Shown: one piece after another, positions 6,585-7,573 of the stretch
Position numbering within the stretch: position 1 is the first letter of the stretch
How the letters are laid out: each line of letters starts with the position of its first letter
Assembly (NCBI GenBank): GCA_009774055.1
Contig: VSNB01000157.1
Location: 1 to 7,573 of the forward strand
Direction of reading: 5' to 3'
DNA: 7,573 nucleotides
Source of the DNA: Clostridiales bacterium
GTDB taxonomy: Bacteria > Bacillota > Clostridia > Oscillospirales > Oscillospiraceae
The notes under the pieces: model-generated
What the model saw: the letters and a program-made list of their open reading frames with translations, nothing else
Database searches by the model: none
What the model was told of the DNA's origin: nothing
Translations under genes and position numbers: made by a program

Positions 6585-7040
6585 TCAGAACACTTCCCGC
6601 AGAAATTCATCCCCGTCCCAATGCACATACTGCTCCCCCAGACTGTCGTCCTCAAACACACGAATCAGCTGGTCAAAGGTTTCCGCCAGCGGATAGTTCT
6701 CCAACTCACTGCGCTTGATCCAGAACACATTTCCCTCGCGGGAAGATCGCAGTTCCCCGGAAAATCGGTTCGCCTTATAGAGCATCACAATATACCGCGT
6801 GCCATCTTCCTCCGGAAACTGCTTCAGCCCGCACAGCCGCGGATGCTCAATGGTCAGCCCCGTCTCCTCCCAGACCTCACGGATCACCGCCTTAGTAAAG
6901 GATTCCCCGGGCTCCACATGCCCGCCGGGAAACGTGATCCCTGGCCACTCCGGGTCCAGCCGGTCCTGTACCAGGATATTGCCATGGTCATCGTAGATCA
7001 TGCACATGTTGGTCAGAGTAACTATCTCACGTCTTGCCAT
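6585..7040 (-). CDS. Nudix hydrolase, MutT-like (8-oxo-dGTP diphosphatase type)
   Basis: This 151-residue soluble pyrophosphohydrolase cleaves a nucleoside diphosphate linked to another moiety; family resemblance suggests oxidised nucleotides, but substrate cannot be fixed. The Nudix box matches GX5EX7REUXEEXGU exactly: Gly40, Glu46, Arg54, Glu55, Glu58, Glu59, Gly61, Leu62, with Glu55/58/59 as the metal ligands. WPGITFPGGHVEPGE (32-46) leads into it. Length is normal. The ATG start has AAAGGAG upstream with a rather long 10-base spacing. The gene is visibly less GC-rich than those downstream. It lies between a broken kinase remnant and a two-component system, with no terminator between it and the response regulator gene. 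Family is firm; the 8-oxo-dGTP label is only the usual database name for this subgroup. Confidence 0.9.
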   Translation of the reverse strand: MARREIVTLTNMCMIYDDHGNILVQDRLDPEWPGITFPGGHVEPGESFTKAVIREVWEETGLTIEHPRLCGLKQFPEEDGTRYIVMLYKANRFSGELRSSREGNVFWIKRSELENYPLAETFDQLIRVFEDDSLGEQYVHWDGDEFLREVF

Positions 7041-7058
7041 CTTTCAAATTCTCCTTTA

Positions 7059-7088
7059 ATTATATCTCTAATCTCATAAATTGCGCAA
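7059..7088 (-). promoter_or_regulatory. Candidate promoter of the Nudix gene
   Basis: On the minus strand TTGCGC (7083-7088) and a perfect TATAAT (7059-7064) are separated by 18 bases, overlapping the end of the kinase remnant. A start about 7 bases after TATAAT would fall within or next to the AAAGGAG ribosome binding site, leaving a leader of only ~12 bases. Either the gene is translated from a near-leaderless message or the match is chance in AT-rich DNA. Confidence 0.35.
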
Positions 7089-7303
7089 CACTATTTCAAC
7101 ATTCCCATGCTCTTCCAAATCCCATCTCATCAGGTTAAGCCGGTCTGGAATACTTTTTTTATAGGTATAAGGGGGATCAACCGGTTCCCAAAAATAATCA
7201 TCCGTATCCATAAAAAAGTATCCGAGTCGGGTACAAATAAGTTTCCCCAGCGTGGAAGTCCCGGCGTCTGAGGCGCCATGTGGATCACTTGGTTATCTAT
7301 GAT
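7074..7303 (-). pseudogene. Remnant of a P-loop nucleotide kinase (adenylate-kinase-like), frameshifted and truncated
   Basis: Translated on the minus strand from about 7279 to the TGA at 7074-7076, this AT-rich stretch reads HGASDAGTSTLGKL, then LGYFFMDTDDYFWEPVDPPY, then RLNLMRWDLEEH. This is the start of the P-loop kinase family usually seen as GASGxGTSTLG...LDTDDYFW...TDPP (AAA ATPase or adenylate-kinase-like proteins of roughly 180 residues). Three defects are visible. The frame is closed upstream by TAA (7293-7295) with no start codon after it. The expected N-terminus (a frame containing VIH, 7280-7288) is in another frame, as if about 4 bases were lost near 7277-7280. The protein stops after some 65 residues, before the rest of the kinase core. 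Walker A has Asp where Gly is usual. A good AGGAGG survives at 7307-7312. An internal ATG at 7211 could still yield a 45-residue peptide lacking the P-loop. Recognition is from motif memory, not a search. Confidence 0.7.
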
Positions 7304-7306
7304 GTT

Positions 7307-7312
7307 CCTCCT
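7307..7312 (-). promoter_or_regulatory. Orphaned ribosome binding site of the kinase remnant
   Basis: A perfect AGGAGG on the minus strand lies about 12 bases after the T tract of the rRNA terminator. The expected ATG is missing; ATC and ATA occupy the position 4-9 bases downstream. It supports the view that a translated gene once began here. Confidence 0.55.
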
Positions 7313-7323
7313 CGGTGTTTTAT

Positions 7324-7353
7324 AAAAAAACGGGACAGTCTTTCGACTGTCCC
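7324..7353 (-). terminator. Rho-independent terminator of the rRNA operon
   Basis: On the minus strand a perfect 9-bp stem GGGACAGTC / GACTGTCCC closes a GAAA tetraloop and is followed by G and seven T residues. It starts 6 bases after the 5S 3' end. It is a textbook end for a ribosomal RNA transcript. Confidence 0.95.
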
Positions 7354-7359
7354 TTATAT

Positions 7360-7474
<115 letters not shown>

Positions 7475-7561
7475 TTAACTTTTAAATCACACCCTAAAAA
7501 CCGAACAAAGGAAAGAGAGGAAGCTGAGAGCAAGAGCATGACAATGAGCCTGCATAAAGTA
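7475..7561 (-). other. 23S-5S internal transcribed spacer
   Basis: These 87 bases between the 23S end and the 5S start contain no tRNA and no open frame of note. The minus strand is pyrimidine-rich (GCTTCCTCTCTTTCC) and then holds TTTGTTCGGTTTTTAGGGTGTG, which resembles spacer sequence found before 5S genes in many Firmicutes. It is probably removed during rRNA processing. Confidence 0.8.
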
Positions 7562-7573
7562 GGTCAAGCCCTC
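7562..7573 (-). rRNA. rrl: 23S ribosomal RNA, last bases of the 3' end (partial)
   Basis: The minus strand at the window edge reads GAGGGCTTGACC, the conserved 3' terminus of clostridial 23S rRNA; the final bases pair with GGTCAAGCCC at the 23S 5' end. Only about 12 nt are inside the window. The call rests on this short match plus its correct position before the 5S gene. Confidence 0.75.

Noticed and set aside
4654..6696. A 680-codon open frame on the plus strand
   Set aside because: It lies antisense to the sigma factor, kinase, response regulator and part of the Nudix gene, all with clear family motifs. Its translation is rich in Pro, Gln, Arg and Leu with no recognisable domain, as expected for the opposite strand of high-GC genes.

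Overview
The window reads as a chromosomal fragment of a high-GC member of the Clostridia, most likely Oscillospiraceae (Flavonifractor/Oscillibacter-like). This rests on GC-rich Firmicutes-type genes with strong AGGAGG ribosome binding sites, a BceRS-type two-component system, a DUF4179-type anti-sigma partner, and a clostridial-looking 23S 3' end and 5S rRNA. The genus is inference. Every gene supported here lies on the minus strand, so transcription runs from the right edge to the left.

Right edge, in the direction of transcription: the last ~12 nt of a 23S rRNA, an 87-nt spacer without tRNA, a complete 115-nt 5S rRNA (7360-7474) and a strong intrinsic terminator (7324-7353). Immediately after comes a short, unannotated, broken remnant of a P-loop nucleotide kinase (about 7074-7303). 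A Nudix hydrolase (6585-7040) follows. This rRNA-proximal stretch is visibly more AT-rich than the rest.

Middle: a response regulator and an intramembrane-sensing histidine kinase of the BceRS type (6546-4879), closed by a strong terminator (4847-4874). The ABC transporter usually found beside such systems is absent. Next is an ECF-type sigma factor overlapping its membrane-anchored DUF4179-like putative anti-sigma partner (4775-3230), followed by a hairpin terminator at 3189-3222.

Left: a promoter (TTGTTT-17-TATGCT) drives a two-gene operon. It encodes a phosphoglucomutase/phosphomannomutase (1400-3079) and a GH1 beta-glucosidase (112-1395) that starts 4 bases after the mutase stop. Together they suggest release of glucose from beta-glucosides and interconversion of glucose-6-P and glucose-1-P.

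The first ~75 bases are nearly pure C and look like a sequencing or assembly artefact at a contig end. The other end stops inside a 23S gene, where short-read assemblies usually break. The window is therefore probably a whole contig. I see no CRISPR array, insertion sequence, phage module or clearly new defence-type system. The least expected items are the kinase remnant after the rRNA operon, the transporter-less BceRS pair and a GH1 enzyme missing a usual segment.
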